Shown piece after piece: positions 45,669 to 54,617 of a stretch of DNA of 64,000 nt (position 1 is the stretch's first letter; every line of letters begins with the position of its first letter). Made by a program: the position numbers and the translations under genes. Source of the DNA: Scybalousia_A sp963540815 (GTDB lineage: Bacteria > Bacteroidota > Bacteroidia > Bacteroidales > P3); assembly GCA_963540815.1 (NCBI GenBank), contig CAUTQY010000009.1, forward strand, positions 1 through 64,000. The letters run 5' to 3'. Under the pieces are notes generated by a model that saw only the letters and a list, made by a program, of their open reading frames with translations, was not told where the DNA came from and searched no databases.

Positions 45669-47576
45669 TTAAATAGTTTCAAAGTTAATGTTGTTGTCTT
45701 TCATTCTCAGAAACATATTTTGTTTCAAACAATCGTTGTCTTCAAACAATTTATCCAAAACAACAATATCTTTTACTCCGCTTTCCACTATTTGCTCCGC
45801 AATTTCTTTGTCTATCTTGCCCTCCAATAAAAGCAACATTTGTTTGTTATCACTTGGGTCCGTAATTATGTAAAGGTTACCCTGCTTTTCTATCTTGCTA
45901 TTAAGATTATAGCCTTTTTTCAAAAGGACTTCAAAAACAATATTCTCTTTTTCGGTTTTATCGTCTTTGATATTATCGGCAAAGGCTTCCAATTGCTTAA
46001 TCAAATCCTCTTCATTATCCACTTGCCTCCATTGTTTGAAATTGCTTTCTTGTAGTTTAAAAACTTTAAAGCCAGTGTCCGTTGTTTGTGCGGTTAAATC
46101 TCGTTTGATTTTCTTGCCTGCCCGTCTTAATCTTTCCTTGCATATATCGGCAATAGTATCATAACCGTTTTTCTTTGCGGTGGAATCTTCTTTGCATTTC
46201 TCAGGTAATTGTACAAGAATAAACTTTCTTTTTCCCTCATCTTCGTTGTTAAGTTGCATTACGGCATGTCCTGTTGTACCGCTACCCGCAAAAAAATCAA
46301 GAATAATACAGTCGTTATTTTTAAGTGTTCTCAATAAATATTGTATTAGTCTTATTGGTTTAGGATTGGAAAATGGATTCATTCCATTAAATATATCTGT
46401 TATATCTGATGCTCCTTGTTGATTTATTGGACCAAGTATCAAATTTGAAAAAGCACGACCTACAGTTTTTCTAGGATTACCTTCATTATCCACTTTTTCG
46501 TAAACCTTATATTTAATAGTGTATTTTGAACCTGAACTTTTGTTAGATTTTACAAATAATAAGAATTTATTTTCAATACCCCATTTTACTTTCTGTTTTC
46601 CCCATTTCCAAATCCAACCATCGTTTACATATTTATCTCTGCCATTTGGATAAATAATACATCCATCGGGCGTTTCTATACCATAGTTTAGAGAGTCTGA
46701 ATACGAAAGACCACCTCTATCAAGAGTGTCTAAATAATATTTCCCTCTTTCATTAACGAATTCATCAGAATATTTAAATCGGTTCTCTTTTCTAGAATCA
46801 TTGTCTCTATTCCAATAGATTTGAGTTGTAATCATATTTTTTGCGTAACATAAAATATACTCTGTTATTACTGCTATATTTTTGGCATCATTCGCTCCTG
46901 TTTTTTTTCGCCAATCAAAAATGGCAACAAAATTTTCTTCGCCAAAAATTTCATTCATTAAAAGTCTTAGATTATGTACTTCGTTATCGTCAATGGAAAC
47001 AAATATAACGCCGTCCTCTCTTAAAAGATTTTTTGCCAAAAACAAGCGAGGCATCATCATATTAAGCCAATTGGAATGATATTGCCCGTTTTCTTTGCTA
47101 TTAAGATTAAAAGAACCTTCTTTCAAAAGGTTACCCTCTTCGTCCCTTATACCTGCTTTTTGTTGGTATTCTTTTTTGGTATCTTTGAATTTGTCGGGGT
47201 ATATAAAAGAATCTTTGCCCGTATTATATGGCGGGTCAATGTAAATCATTTTTATTTTACCGAAATAACTCCTTTGCAAAACTTTCAACACTTCAAGGTT
47301 TTCGCCCTCAATAAAAATATTTTCCGTATTGTCAAAATCAACGCTTTCTTGCTTGTCGGGTACAAGCGTGGCGGAAGAAAGTTGTTGCAATATCTTGTAG
47401 GCTTCGCTTTTACCTGCCCAAGACAAAACATATCTTTCGTTTTCGTCTTTTACTTCTTGTCCTAAAATAGTTTTTAGTTTATCAAAATCAATTTTTCCCT
47501 CCGTAACTATTTCGGGAAATATGGTTTTCAACTCTTTTATTTTCTCTTCCGTACCGGATAATGATTTTCCGTCCAT
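45669..47576 (-). CDS. mod: Type III DNA methyltransferase subunit Mod
   Basis: 635 residues, intact. Site-specific adenine-N6 methylation of a short asymmetric site is the known role of the family; Mod alone can methylate. The beta-class order is visible: catalytic IYIDPPYNTGKDSF near residue 115, then SWLNMMMPRLFLAKNLL, the variable target-recognition part (about 225-400), and the SAM motif DFFAGSGTTGHAVMQLN near residue 430. N-terminal LSWAGKSEAYKILQ is typical of Mod. The recognition part looks more AT-rich with different codon choices than the ends, a common sign of domain exchange (visual impression). Res downstream is broken, so Mod may act as an orphan methylase. Confidence 0.93.
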   Translation of the reverse strand: MDGKSLSGTEEKIKELKTIFPEIVTEGKIDFDKLKTILGQEVKDENERYVLSWAGKSEAYKILQQLSSATLVPDKQESVDFDNTENIFIEGENLEVLKVLQRSYFGKIKMIYIDPPYNTGKDSFIYPDKFKDTKKEYQQKAGIRDEEGNLLKEGSFNLNSKENGQYHSNWLNMMMPRLFLAKNLLREDGVIFVSIDDNEVHNLRLLMNEIFGEENFVAIFDWRKKTGANDAKNIAVITEYILCYAKNMITTQIYWNRDNDSRKENRFKYSDEFVNERGKYYLDTLDRGGLSYSDSLNYGIETPDGCIIYPNGRDKYVNDGWIWKWGKQKVKWGIENKFLLFVKSNKSSGSKYTIKYKVYEKVDNEGNPRKTVGRAFSNLILGPINQQGASDITDIFNGMNPFSNPKPIRLIQYLLRTLKNNDCIILDFFAGSGTTGHAVMQLNNEDEGKRKFILVQLPEKCKEDSTAKKNGYDTIADICKERLRRAGKKIKRDLTAQTTDTGFKVFKLQESNFKQWRQVDNEEDLIKQLEAFADNIKDDKTEKENIVFEVLLKKGYNLNSKIEKQGNLYIITDPSDNKQMLLLLEGKIDKEIAEQIVESGVKDIVVLDKLFEDNDCLKQNMFLRMKDNNINFETI

Positions 47577-47597
47577 TGTCTTTTTGTTTTAAAGTTG

Positions 47598-47631
47598 CAA
47601 AATTAATGTTTTTTAAGTAAAATTCCCCAAA
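47598..47631 (-). promoter_or_regulatory. Bacteroidota promoter of mod-res
   Basis: Minus strand: TTTG (47628-47631), 22-base spacer, TAATTTTG (47598-47605), 21 bases before the mod ATG. It ends about 55 bases from the large repeat copy 3. Confidence 0.72.
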
Positions 47632-47684
47632 TAACGACATCCTTGCGACCCCTCTCTCAATCGTCCTTGCCAGCCACCCAATCT

Positions 47685-47945
47685 GTCATTGCGAGCGAAA
47701 AGCGAAGCAATCCATTTTCTATTATAATTCTGCCAAAGGGCTTTTGGTTTCTGCCAAAGGCCGTTTCGATGATGAAAAAACATAGTTTTTCCGGCAAAAA
47801 AACATAGTTTTTTGAGTCAAAAAACTATGTTTTTTTGATAACGAATCGCCGTTTGGCAGAATCTAAATAAAGAAAGGCAAAAATTTTATAAGGTATGGCA
47901 ATATAAAAATCGTTATGGATTGCTTCGCTTTTCGTTCGCAAGGAC
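47685..47945 (+). repeat. Large palindromic dispersed repeat, copy 3
   Basis: Outer arms of 29 bases at 47685-47713 (GTCATTGCGAGCG...) and 47917-47945 (...CGTTCGCAAGGAC) pair at 27 of 29 positions. The core repeats copy 1 almost exactly: CATAG (47781-47785), CATAG (47803-47807), CTATG (47825-47829). It lacks the perfect inner 29-bp pair of copy 1, as its 3-prime arm reads like copy 2 (TTTGGCAGAATC then AAAGAAAGGCAAAA). Further CCTTGCG units precede it (47640-47680). It lies between mod and the DPP IV gene; no gene is seen in 47632-48081. Confidence 0.92.
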
Positions 47946-48015
47946 ACGAAAGGAATACTCACAATAAAACCAAATCGTCATAGGATTATTTTATAGTTGT
48001 TTGATTGGTGAAAAT

Positions 48016-48046
48016 AAGGGTTTAAATAATTGTAATTTAAACCCTT
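48016..48046 (-). terminator. Hairpin after the DPP IV gene
   Basis: AAGGGTTTAAAT (48016-48027) is perfectly complemented by ATTTAAACCCTT (48035-48046), 36 bases past the stop; only a weak T-tract (TATTTTC) follows on the minus strand. Confidence 0.6.
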
Positions 48047-48081
48047 GTGTGTTGTCTTTTGTTTATGAAGTTATAAAATTT

Positions 48082-50097
48082 CTACTTTAAATAATCTTCG
48101 TAATAGTGGAATATTTTTTTGTATAACTCCACTCTGTCCCTACCGCGTACGTTATGTTCGTGGGAAGTATAAATAAAAAAGTCCACAGGTTTTTTCTTTA
48201 CAACGCACTCTCGTATAAATTCCAAAGCATGTTGCGGCACAACGGTATTGTCCAAATATCCTTGCATAACAAGAATATGTTGATTTTCATTCATATTGTC
48301 AATCAAATTAAGTACTGAAGTATTAGCATAACCTTCGGCATTATTTTGCGGAGTTCCCATATATCTTTCTCCGTACATAACCTCGTACCATTTCCAATCT
48401 ATAACGGGACCTCCCGCCGTTGCCACTTTTACCACATTGGGATTATTGAGAGCCAAAGACAGAGTCATAAAACCGCCGTACGACCAACCGTCAATACCTA
48501 TTCTTGTGCTATCTATATAAGGTAAAGATTTCAAATAATTTATTCCCGTCATTTGGTCTTGCATTTCCACTTTGCCGCATTGACGCCAAATTGCACTTTC
48601 GAAATCATAACCTCTGTTTGCAGAACCCCTACCGTCCAAGGTCCAAACAATATATCCCTGTGTTGCAAGAAAATTAAGGAAATATCCTGCCCCTGCCGTA
48701 TAAGAATCCGTTATTAACTGAGCATGAGGGCCGTTGTATACATAAACAATAACAGGGTATTTTTTATTTGGGTCAAAGTCCTTAGGTCTTATCATTCTAG
48801 TATAAAGTAGTGTACCGTTCTCCGTTCTTAAACTATCTATAATTGTTGTAGGTGCATTGTCTAAGGCATTAATAGGGTTGTCGCAACGCAATAACTCTTT
48901 GATTATTTTTCCCTTATTGTCTCTAAGAACGACTCTGTAAGCCTCATCGGTAGAGGTATAGGTGTCTATAAACAGAGTGCCTTTTTTGTTGAAAGTAACA
49001 TAATGAGTGCCGTGGTCTGTGGTTATATGGGTAATATTTCCTTTTTTCAGATTAAGAGAATAAAAATTTCTTTCCAAAGGAGAGTCTTTTGTTCCGTAAA
49101 AATAGAGTTCCGTTGCCTTATCATTGAAGCCGGCAATTTCCTCTACCATCCAATTACCTTTGGTTAGTTGTTTGATTTGTTTGCCCAAAGTGTCGTAAAG
49201 ATAAATATGTTGCCAGCCGTCTTTTTCGGAAAAATAAATGAATTGTCCTGCATCATTAGGCAAAGGGGTTATAGGTTTTTCGGGTTCTACGTACTTGTCT
49301 GAGGTCTCCTCGATAAGAATACGTTTTCTTGTACCAGTATTGGCATCGTATGCCTCAAGCCAAGAATGATTTTGCAAACGATTTAGTTTTTGAATATATA
49401 CCGTGTTGCCATCCGAAGAAAAGGCTATATTGGTCAAATACATTTCTCTTTCTTGTAAAGAGTTGTCTTTGCGAGTTTTGAGTATAACGGTTTTGTCCGT
49501 ATCAAAGTTATAAACATATACAAGTACTTCATGGGATTTCATACCCGCCATAGGGTATTTTATTATATTAAGCTCCGCTTCTCTTGTTTGAGTGTTTACC
49601 AAAGGATAATCGCCTACCATGCTTTGGTCCATACGATAAAAGGCAAGATGCTTACCCGCTTTGTCAAAAAATAACCCCTTTTCTATTCCAAACTCGCTTC
49701 TGTGTACGCTTTGTCCGTAGATAATATTGATAGAGTCCCCGTCTGTGGTTATATTTCTTTCTTCTCCCGTATTATAATTTTTTATCCATACCTGATTATT
49801 CTTAACAAAGGCTTCGTTTTGGCTGTTTTCGTTTGTCTCCAAAAACAATTTTTCTCTATCTAACGGAATATTTTCGCTATACTCGATTCTTTCTCCTCCT
49901 TTTTTGTCTACAATATGTTTATTCCATTCTTTGTCAAAGTAATAGTATTCTTCGTTGTTTTCAAAACCAAAGTTGTATTTTGTTACATTGGCTCTATAGG
50001 TTGCGTCCGTCAAATGCTCTATATCCATTTTGTTTTGAGCCCTTAGTCCCAACAAAACAGAAAAAACGCACAAAAACGTTATCAATTTTTTTTTCAT
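48082..50097 (-). CDS. S9 family dipeptidyl-peptidase IV
   Basis: 671 residues with a signal peptide (about 1-20, ending LGLRAQ), so it is exported. An N-terminal beta-propeller (about 40-420) precedes the alpha/beta-hydrolase part: DGRGSANRGYDFE, the nucleophile GWSYGGFMTLSLAL (Ser about 539), Asp in QGYLDNTVVPQ (about 616) and His in SHEHNV (about 648). DPP IV removes X-Pro dipeptides from peptide ends and is important in peptide-feeding Bacteroidales. It stands alone, with a hairpin after it. Confidence 0.94.
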   Translation of the reverse strand: MKKKLITFLCVFSVLLGLRAQNKMDIEHLTDATYRANVTKYNFGFENNEEYYYFDKEWNKHIVDKKGGERIEYSENIPLDREKLFLETNENSQNEAFVKNNQVWIKNYNTGEERNITTDGDSINIIYGQSVHRSEFGIEKGLFFDKAGKHLAFYRMDQSMVGDYPLVNTQTREAELNIIKYPMAGMKSHEVLVYVYNFDTDKTVILKTRKDNSLQEREMYLTNIAFSSDGNTVYIQKLNRLQNHSWLEAYDANTGTRKRILIEETSDKYVEPEKPITPLPNDAGQFIYFSEKDGWQHIYLYDTLGKQIKQLTKGNWMVEEIAGFNDKATELYFYGTKDSPLERNFYSLNLKKGNITHITTDHGTHYVTFNKKGTLFIDTYTSTDEAYRVVLRDNKGKIIKELLRCDNPINALDNAPTTIIDSLRTENGTLLYTRMIRPKDFDPNKKYPVIVYVYNGPHAQLITDSYTAGAGYFLNFLATQGYIVWTLDGRGSANRGYDFESAIWRQCGKVEMQDQMTGINYLKSLPYIDSTRIGIDGWSYGGFMTLSLALNNPNVVKVATAGGPVIDWKWYEVMYGERYMGTPQNNAEGYANTSVLNLIDNMNENQHILVMQGYLDNTVVPQHALEFIRECVVKKKPVDFFIYTSHEHNVRGRDRVELYKKIFHYYEDYLK

Positions 50098-50221
50098 TTC
50101 GGATATAATATTTAGTTAGTTTTTTCTCTGTGCAAAATTAATATTTTTTTGCGTCTTTAATATGTACAGTAACTATAAAAGGTTTTAAAAAAAACTTTGT
50201 TTTTTTTGTTTGTATTAATTA

Positions 50222-50259
50222 AACAAAAAAACGGCAAGGAAACATATTCCTTACCGTTT
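50222..50259 (-). terminator. Intrinsic terminator of the CoA-transferase gene
   Basis: AAACGGCAAGGAA (50229-50241) pairs with TTCCTTACCGTTT (50247-50259) with one mismatch; on the minus strand TTTTTTTG follows. It lies 45 bases past the stop. Confidence 0.85.
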
Positions 50260-50303
50260 CAAAGAAATTTTTAAAATTTTAAATATGAAAAAACAACTCT
50301 ATG

Positions 50304-50963
50304 TTATTGTTGCATAGGTTTCAAATTTTTTGATATTATAAGTTTTGCTTCTGTTGCCTCTTGTATTTGCTCAAGGGTAAATTCGGGATTAATTTCCATT
50401 AAAACTATACCCTCAGCGGTTATTTCCATAACACCCATTTCCGTTATTATGGTATTTACCTTACCTGCCGCTGTCAAAGGAAGAGTACATTTTTTTAGAA
50501 TTTTAGGACTTCCTTTTGCGGTGTGCTCCATAGTAAGTATTATTCTTTTTGCTCCTTCCAACAAATCCATGGCACCACCCATACCGGGTACTTTTTTGCC
50601 GGGTATCATCCAGTTTGCCAAATCTCCGTTTTCCGCTACTTGCAAGGCACCGAGAATGGAAGCATCTACGTGCCCTCCTCTAATAATACCGAACGAAGTA
50701 GCACTATCAAAGGTTGCCGCTCCCTTCACGGCAGTAATATAGGCTCCGCCGGCGTTTATCCATTCGCCATCTTCTTGTCCTTCTTTCGGACTTGGTCCCA
50801 TGCCTACCATACCGTTTTCGGCTTGTATCAAAACATTAACACCCGGTTTTAAGTAATTGGGTATCATCCCCGGTATACCTATTCCGAGATTTACCACGTA
50901 ACCGTCTTTTAATTCCAAAGCGGCTCTTTTGGCTATGGTCTCCTTTATTTGATTTTTATCCAT
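50304..50963 (-). CDS. 3-oxoacid/acetoacetate CoA-transferase, subunit B
   Basis: 219 residues of the family I CoA-transferase beta subunit (ScoB/AtoA/CtfB). The start region YVVNLGIGIPGMIPNYL, the catalytic Glu in IQAENGMVGMGPSP, and GAMDLLEGAKRIILTMEH are all present. These enzymes move CoA between acetoacetate or butyrate and another acid and need an A subunit, normally the gene directly upstream. Here the upstream gene is an unrelated lipoprotein 25 bases away and downstream there is a terminator, so the A subunit must lie elsewhere or be lost. Confidence 0.93.
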   Translation of the reverse strand: MDKNQIKETIAKRAALELKDGYVVNLGIGIPGMIPNYLKPGVNVLIQAENGMVGMGPSPKEGQEDGEWINAGGAYITAVKGAATFDSATSFGIIRGGHVDASILGALQVAENGDLANWMIPGKKVPGMGGAMDLLEGAKRIILTMEHTAKGSPKILKKCTLPLTAAGKVNTIITEMGVMEITAEGIVLMEINPEFTLEQIQEATEAKLIISKNLKPMQQ

Positions 50964-50987
50964 GATTGTTTATGTTTTTTTGTGTCA

Positions 50988-51398
50988 CTAATTATTGTAT
51001 TTCATATATGTAAAAGTATCATTTAAAGAATTAGTGTAGATAAATTTTTGTTTGTCTATGCTAACAATTTTAAACGATCTTTCAGAACCGGAATTATCTA
51101 TTCTTATAAGAGTATCTCCTTTTATGGTATAGGTACCGTTTTTTTCATAAGAAAAATCGTTTTCGCTTGTATAGGTATACTCCGTTACTATGCGTTTTGC
51201 TCTAATACTGTTGTATGGGGAATACTCTATGTAATCTTTTGCTTTCCAAGGCTGACTTTCCAAAAGTTCGGTATTATTCAATGTTTTTGCGTCTCTCCAT
51301 TTACCCACAAGTATATCTGTGTCGGGCTCCAAATCTTTTTCGCAGGAAAGCATTGCAAACACGGAAAACACAATCATTATGACCTTAAATATCTTCAT
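50988..51398 (-). CDS. Uncharacterised lipoprotein (lipocalin-like)
   Basis: 136 residues; lipoprotein signal MKIFKVIMIVFSVFAMLSCEKD with Cys at 19. The mature part begins ILVGKWRDAKTL and consists of short beta-strands with YEKNGTYTIKGDTLIRID, the look of the lipocalin-like families of Bacteroidota. No firm family. It is part of a minus-strand run with the small membrane protein (14 bases away). Confidence 0.78.
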   Translation of the reverse strand: MKIFKVIMIVFSVFAMLSCEKDLEPDTDILVGKWRDAKTLNNTELLESQPWKAKDYIEYSPYNSIRAKRIVTEYTYTSENDFSYEKNGTYTIKGDTLIRIDNSGSERSFKIVSIDKQKFIYTNSLNDTFTYMKYNN

Positions 51399-51412
51399 TT
51401 TATCTTTGATTT

Positions 51413-51802
51413 TTATTTGTTTGTTTTGGCAAGTTTTTTCATTGTTATAATATCAAACACTTGATACACTACATAAATTAACATGTAATAGAGTGCAAAT
51501 TTAATATTTTTTTCAATATGTGCAAAAATTACTATTACCAATACCCCAACATAGATAAGTATTTTTATTAGTCTTGTCAAAAGAAATGCTTGCTCAAATT
51601 TCAGTTTTGATTTTTTCGGTGCATAATACATAAAAGCATAGGAGAGAAAACCTACAACAAAAAACATGAGTATATAGTACGGAATATTATGTGATAAAAA
51701 ATCTTTCGGTACGACAAACAAAGAAAACAAAACCGCGAAACACATTATCAAAGAAAGAATCGTAATTTTTAATAAATATGATATTAAAGGATGTTTTTTC
51801 AT
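51413..51802 (-). CDS. Small four-span membrane protein
   Basis: 129 residues with four hydrophobic spans (about 8-30, 40-60, 78-96 and 100-118) and a lysine-rich end (MKKLAKTNK). No sure family. In some Bacteroidota a small AtpI-like protein lies between the SprE/PorW gene and atpB; the position after porW and the size fit, but no ATP synthase genes are here, so this stays a guess. It lies 26 bases after porW. Confidence 0.75.
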   Translation of the reverse strand: MKKHPLISYLLKITILSLIMCFAVLFSLFVVPKDFLSHNIPYYILMFFVVGFLSYAFMYYAPKKSKLKFEQAFLLTRLIKILIYVGVLVIVIFAHIEKNIKFALYYMLIYVVYQVFDIITMKKLAKTNK

Positions 51803-51828
51803 AACATTAACGTATTTTATTTATTATC

Positions 51829-54561
51829 TTATCTGTTTTTCAGATACATAAGCCTGAAAAATTTTAGGTATGCCTCTATATTTCTTCTGTTATACAAAGT
51901 TGAATAGTTTTGTATGGATATAACGCAGTGTCTGTAATAGGAAGAGGAAAGTTTTTTGAACTCTTGGTCTTGTTGTATGTTATCAAAATATTCCAAGGCC
52001 GATTGTTGATTGGAAAACTTTCTAACAATAATCATTTGGTCGGAAAGGGTAAAGAGTTGGGAAGTGGCTTGTAAGTTCAAAGAGTCGTATTCTCTTTTAT
52101 TGAAATCATTTATAATTTTTTCCGTATAGGATACGTCTATCTTGCTATCGTCAAAGAAAATCAAATAATAATGTTGCATATCTTTGCTTCTAAACATCAA
52201 AGACTCTGCATCAAGAATATCATCTCTGTCTACTGTGTTACTTACCTGTGCGCTATCCGTAGTTATGATTTCGGCAATGTCGAAGTTCTCTTGTGTCTTT
52301 TCGGACTTTGTACTGTCATATTTTATGTCAAAGTCTTTTATGTTATAACTTTCCGCCAAAAATCTCAGTTGTTCTTCTATAATAGGTGTTACCTCGCTGT
52401 TGGGATGATTATATACTATCATATTAAGATTGTCTGCCAAAGAATCTACTCCGTATAATTTCCCTTTTGATAGGGCAACCAAAAATTTAAGTCTTGGAAT
52501 GTACTCACCTACTTTTAGAGTATCTATTGCATGATTTCCTTTTTCTATGGTAGCATTGTATTCATTTTTGACGTAACTTTGATAAGTGTCTGTATATAGT
52601 CTCTCGGCAAGAGTATTATTATTTTGTATTTCATTCAAATAATCGGGATTCTTTATCATCATAGCATACTCGCTATCGGGATAATCGGCAAGTATTTTGT
52701 TTTTGTAGAAATTGCTATTAGGATAATCTCCTCTTTGGTCATAGAGTCTGTAGAGATGAAAACAAGCAGGCAAAACATTTATATGATTGGGGTAACGAGT
52801 AATCAAATCCATAAACGTTTCCAACGACCTCGTAATATTATTTATACCTTGAAAAAATATATATCCTGCCTCCAATAAAGCGTCGGCAATTTGTGCGTTT
52901 GCCGAATCTTTTGCTCCTTGGCTGAATGGTATGTCTTTGGTATAATATTCTCTCATATCAGGAGTATAGCCGGGGTCTTTTATGGTAGGTTTTTCAGCCA
53001 AAGAAGATGAATCGTTTTCACTTGTGTTATCCGCTATAATATCATCCTCCAAGCCTATTTCTTGTTTTTCTCTCAACCTCCAATTATCCTCCAACTCCCT
53101 ATCTCCCCACTTTCTTTTAAACTCCAACCTACCGCTTTGCACGGTATTAGGGTTGCTGAAATAAAAATTGCTTGCGTTTCTGTTGAGTTGATTAAAATTA
53201 TTCATTGAGGCATTACGCGCCAAAATCGCTTGTTGAATTTTTGCCTCCTCTTCTTTGCGTTTTTTCTCTGTTTTGTAGGCAGTTATCCACCCTTCTATTT
53301 TTGAGTCCAACTCTTCCTTGCTTAACCCACTGAGAGCCAAAAGACTATCCCAACGCGTTATGGTATTAAGATTCTCTACCAAAGAAGTCAGTACTCTTTG
53401 TCTTGAAAGTAACACTTGCCTATTAGGATAATCTTTGTCCATTAGACTTAGGGCAGTATCATAATACAACTGAGCTTTAACATAGTTTTGCAAGGTATCA
53501 TAATATACATTGGCTGCTCTGAGAGCGGAAGCCATTTTTTGCACTTTATTGTTTTGGGAGGTCTTTACACTTTCCTCCCATTTTTTGCAAGCTATTTCAT
53601 AACTGTGATTGCGAAAATAAATTTCTCCTATGGCGTAATAAATTTGGTCCAAATAGTTTGCGTTTTTTGTATCGTCAAGCATTTTTTCCAAATCTTCAAT
53701 AATTGAAATGCTATTTTTCTTGGAAGGGTCAAAACACAAGGCAATATTTAACTGAGAAATAAATTGCATGGAATAATCCGAAGCATGTCTTGCCGTATAT
53801 CTAAAACATTTGCTTGCCTGATTGAACTGGCGGTTGTTCATGTATATTTGCCCTTCGATAAACTTTGTTCTGGTATTGAGGGTTTTCTCAAAAAAATTCT
53901 TTTTCCTAAGTTGCAAATTCTGCAAAGCGGATAGGGTTTTACCCTGTGCAATGTCGTTTTCCGCCCAAACAAGATGCATCATTTTTTTGAGTTTTTTGGG
54001 CGCCTTACCTTCCTGTATTGCTTTTTGCACTTGTTTTAGTACAATATCCGACTCGGAGTGTTTCTTTTCTTTGCAATAGGTTAGTGCCAACCAAAGCATT
54101 GGCTCGTATATTTCTTTTCTGTTTTTCCAATTTGCCATAACGTATTGAAAAGAGGCTTCCGCAGCCTTGTAGTCGTGAGCGTAATAACACGCTTGTCCTA
54201 TAAGCAAATAAGCGTCGTCTATTTGAGGATTTTTTTCCACTCCCGAAAATCTCATGGAATGTACTTTAATAACCTTACCGCCCTTTTCTATGGCTCTGTC
54301 GGTATTGGCTTTTATGGAAGCGGCTTGTTCGTTTGTGCCGTTTATGTATATGGGGAGTATTCTTGTGTAATCGTCTTTCCAATTTTGCAAAATAGTTGTC
54401 TTACCTTCTTTTAGGGCTTGTTTTCCGTTCCATAAAGCATTGTAATGTGCGGTAATAGAGTGATATTTTCTATTTATCCACTTATCTTTGTGAGTAGAGC
54501 AAGAAAACAAAACAAAAATCAAACAAAAAAGAAAAATAATATATGCCGGTTTTTTTTTCAA
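51829..54561 (-). CDS. porW: PorW/SprE-type TPR lipoprotein of the type IX secretion system
   Basis: 910 residues. The lipoprotein signal ends in VLFSCSTHKDK (Cys about 21) and is followed at once by WINRKYHSITAHYNALWNG, the start known from SprE/PorW proteins. Many TPR units follow (DAYLLIGQACYYAHDYKAAE near 115; LDQIYYAIGEIYFRNHSYEI near 310), then a low-complexity linker (about 470-540) and more TPR units (SYNL... near 600-700). PorW links PorK/N and the trans-envelope parts of the T9SS and is needed for cargo export. Together with PorP and the PorE-like protein it shows that the host has a T9SS. Confidence 0.87.
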   Translation of the reverse strand: MKKKPAYIIFLFCLIFVLFSCSTHKDKWINRKYHSITAHYNALWNGKQALKEGKTTILQNWKDDYTRILPIYINGTNEQAASIKANTDRAIEKGGKVIKVHSMRFSGVEKNPQIDDAYLLIGQACYYAHDYKAAEASFQYVMANWKNRKEIYEPMLWLALTYCKEKKHSESDIVLKQVQKAIQEGKAPKKLKKMMHLVWAENDIAQGKTLSALQNLQLRKKNFFEKTLNTRTKFIEGQIYMNNRQFNQASKCFRYTARHASDYSMQFISQLNIALCFDPSKKNSISIIEDLEKMLDDTKNANYLDQIYYAIGEIYFRNHSYEIACKKWEESVKTSQNNKVQKMASALRAANVYYDTLQNYVKAQLYYDTALSLMDKDYPNRQVLLSRQRVLTSLVENLNTITRWDSLLALSGLSKEELDSKIEGWITAYKTEKKRKEEEAKIQQAILARNASMNNFNQLNRNASNFYFSNPNTVQSGRLEFKRKWGDRELEDNWRLREKQEIGLEDDIIADNTSENDSSSLAEKPTIKDPGYTPDMREYYTKDIPFSQGAKDSANAQIADALLEAGYIFFQGINNITRSLETFMDLITRYPNHINVLPACFHLYRLYDQRGDYPNSNFYKNKILADYPDSEYAMMIKNPDYLNEIQNNNTLAERLYTDTYQSYVKNEYNATIEKGNHAIDTLKVGEYIPRLKFLVALSKGKLYGVDSLADNLNMIVYNHPNSEVTPIIEEQLRFLAESYNIKDFDIKYDSTKSEKTQENFDIAEIITTDSAQVSNTVDRDDILDAESLMFRSKDMQHYYLIFFDDSKIDVSYTEKIINDFNKREYDSLNLQATSQLFTLSDQMIIVRKFSNQQSALEYFDNIQQDQEFKKLSSSYYRHCVISIQNYSTLYNRRNIEAYLKFFRLMYLKNR

Positions 54562-54617
54562 ATTGAGTCTTTTATTGTACAGACAAAAAACGAAAAAAAA
54601 TATTGTTTAGTATAAAA

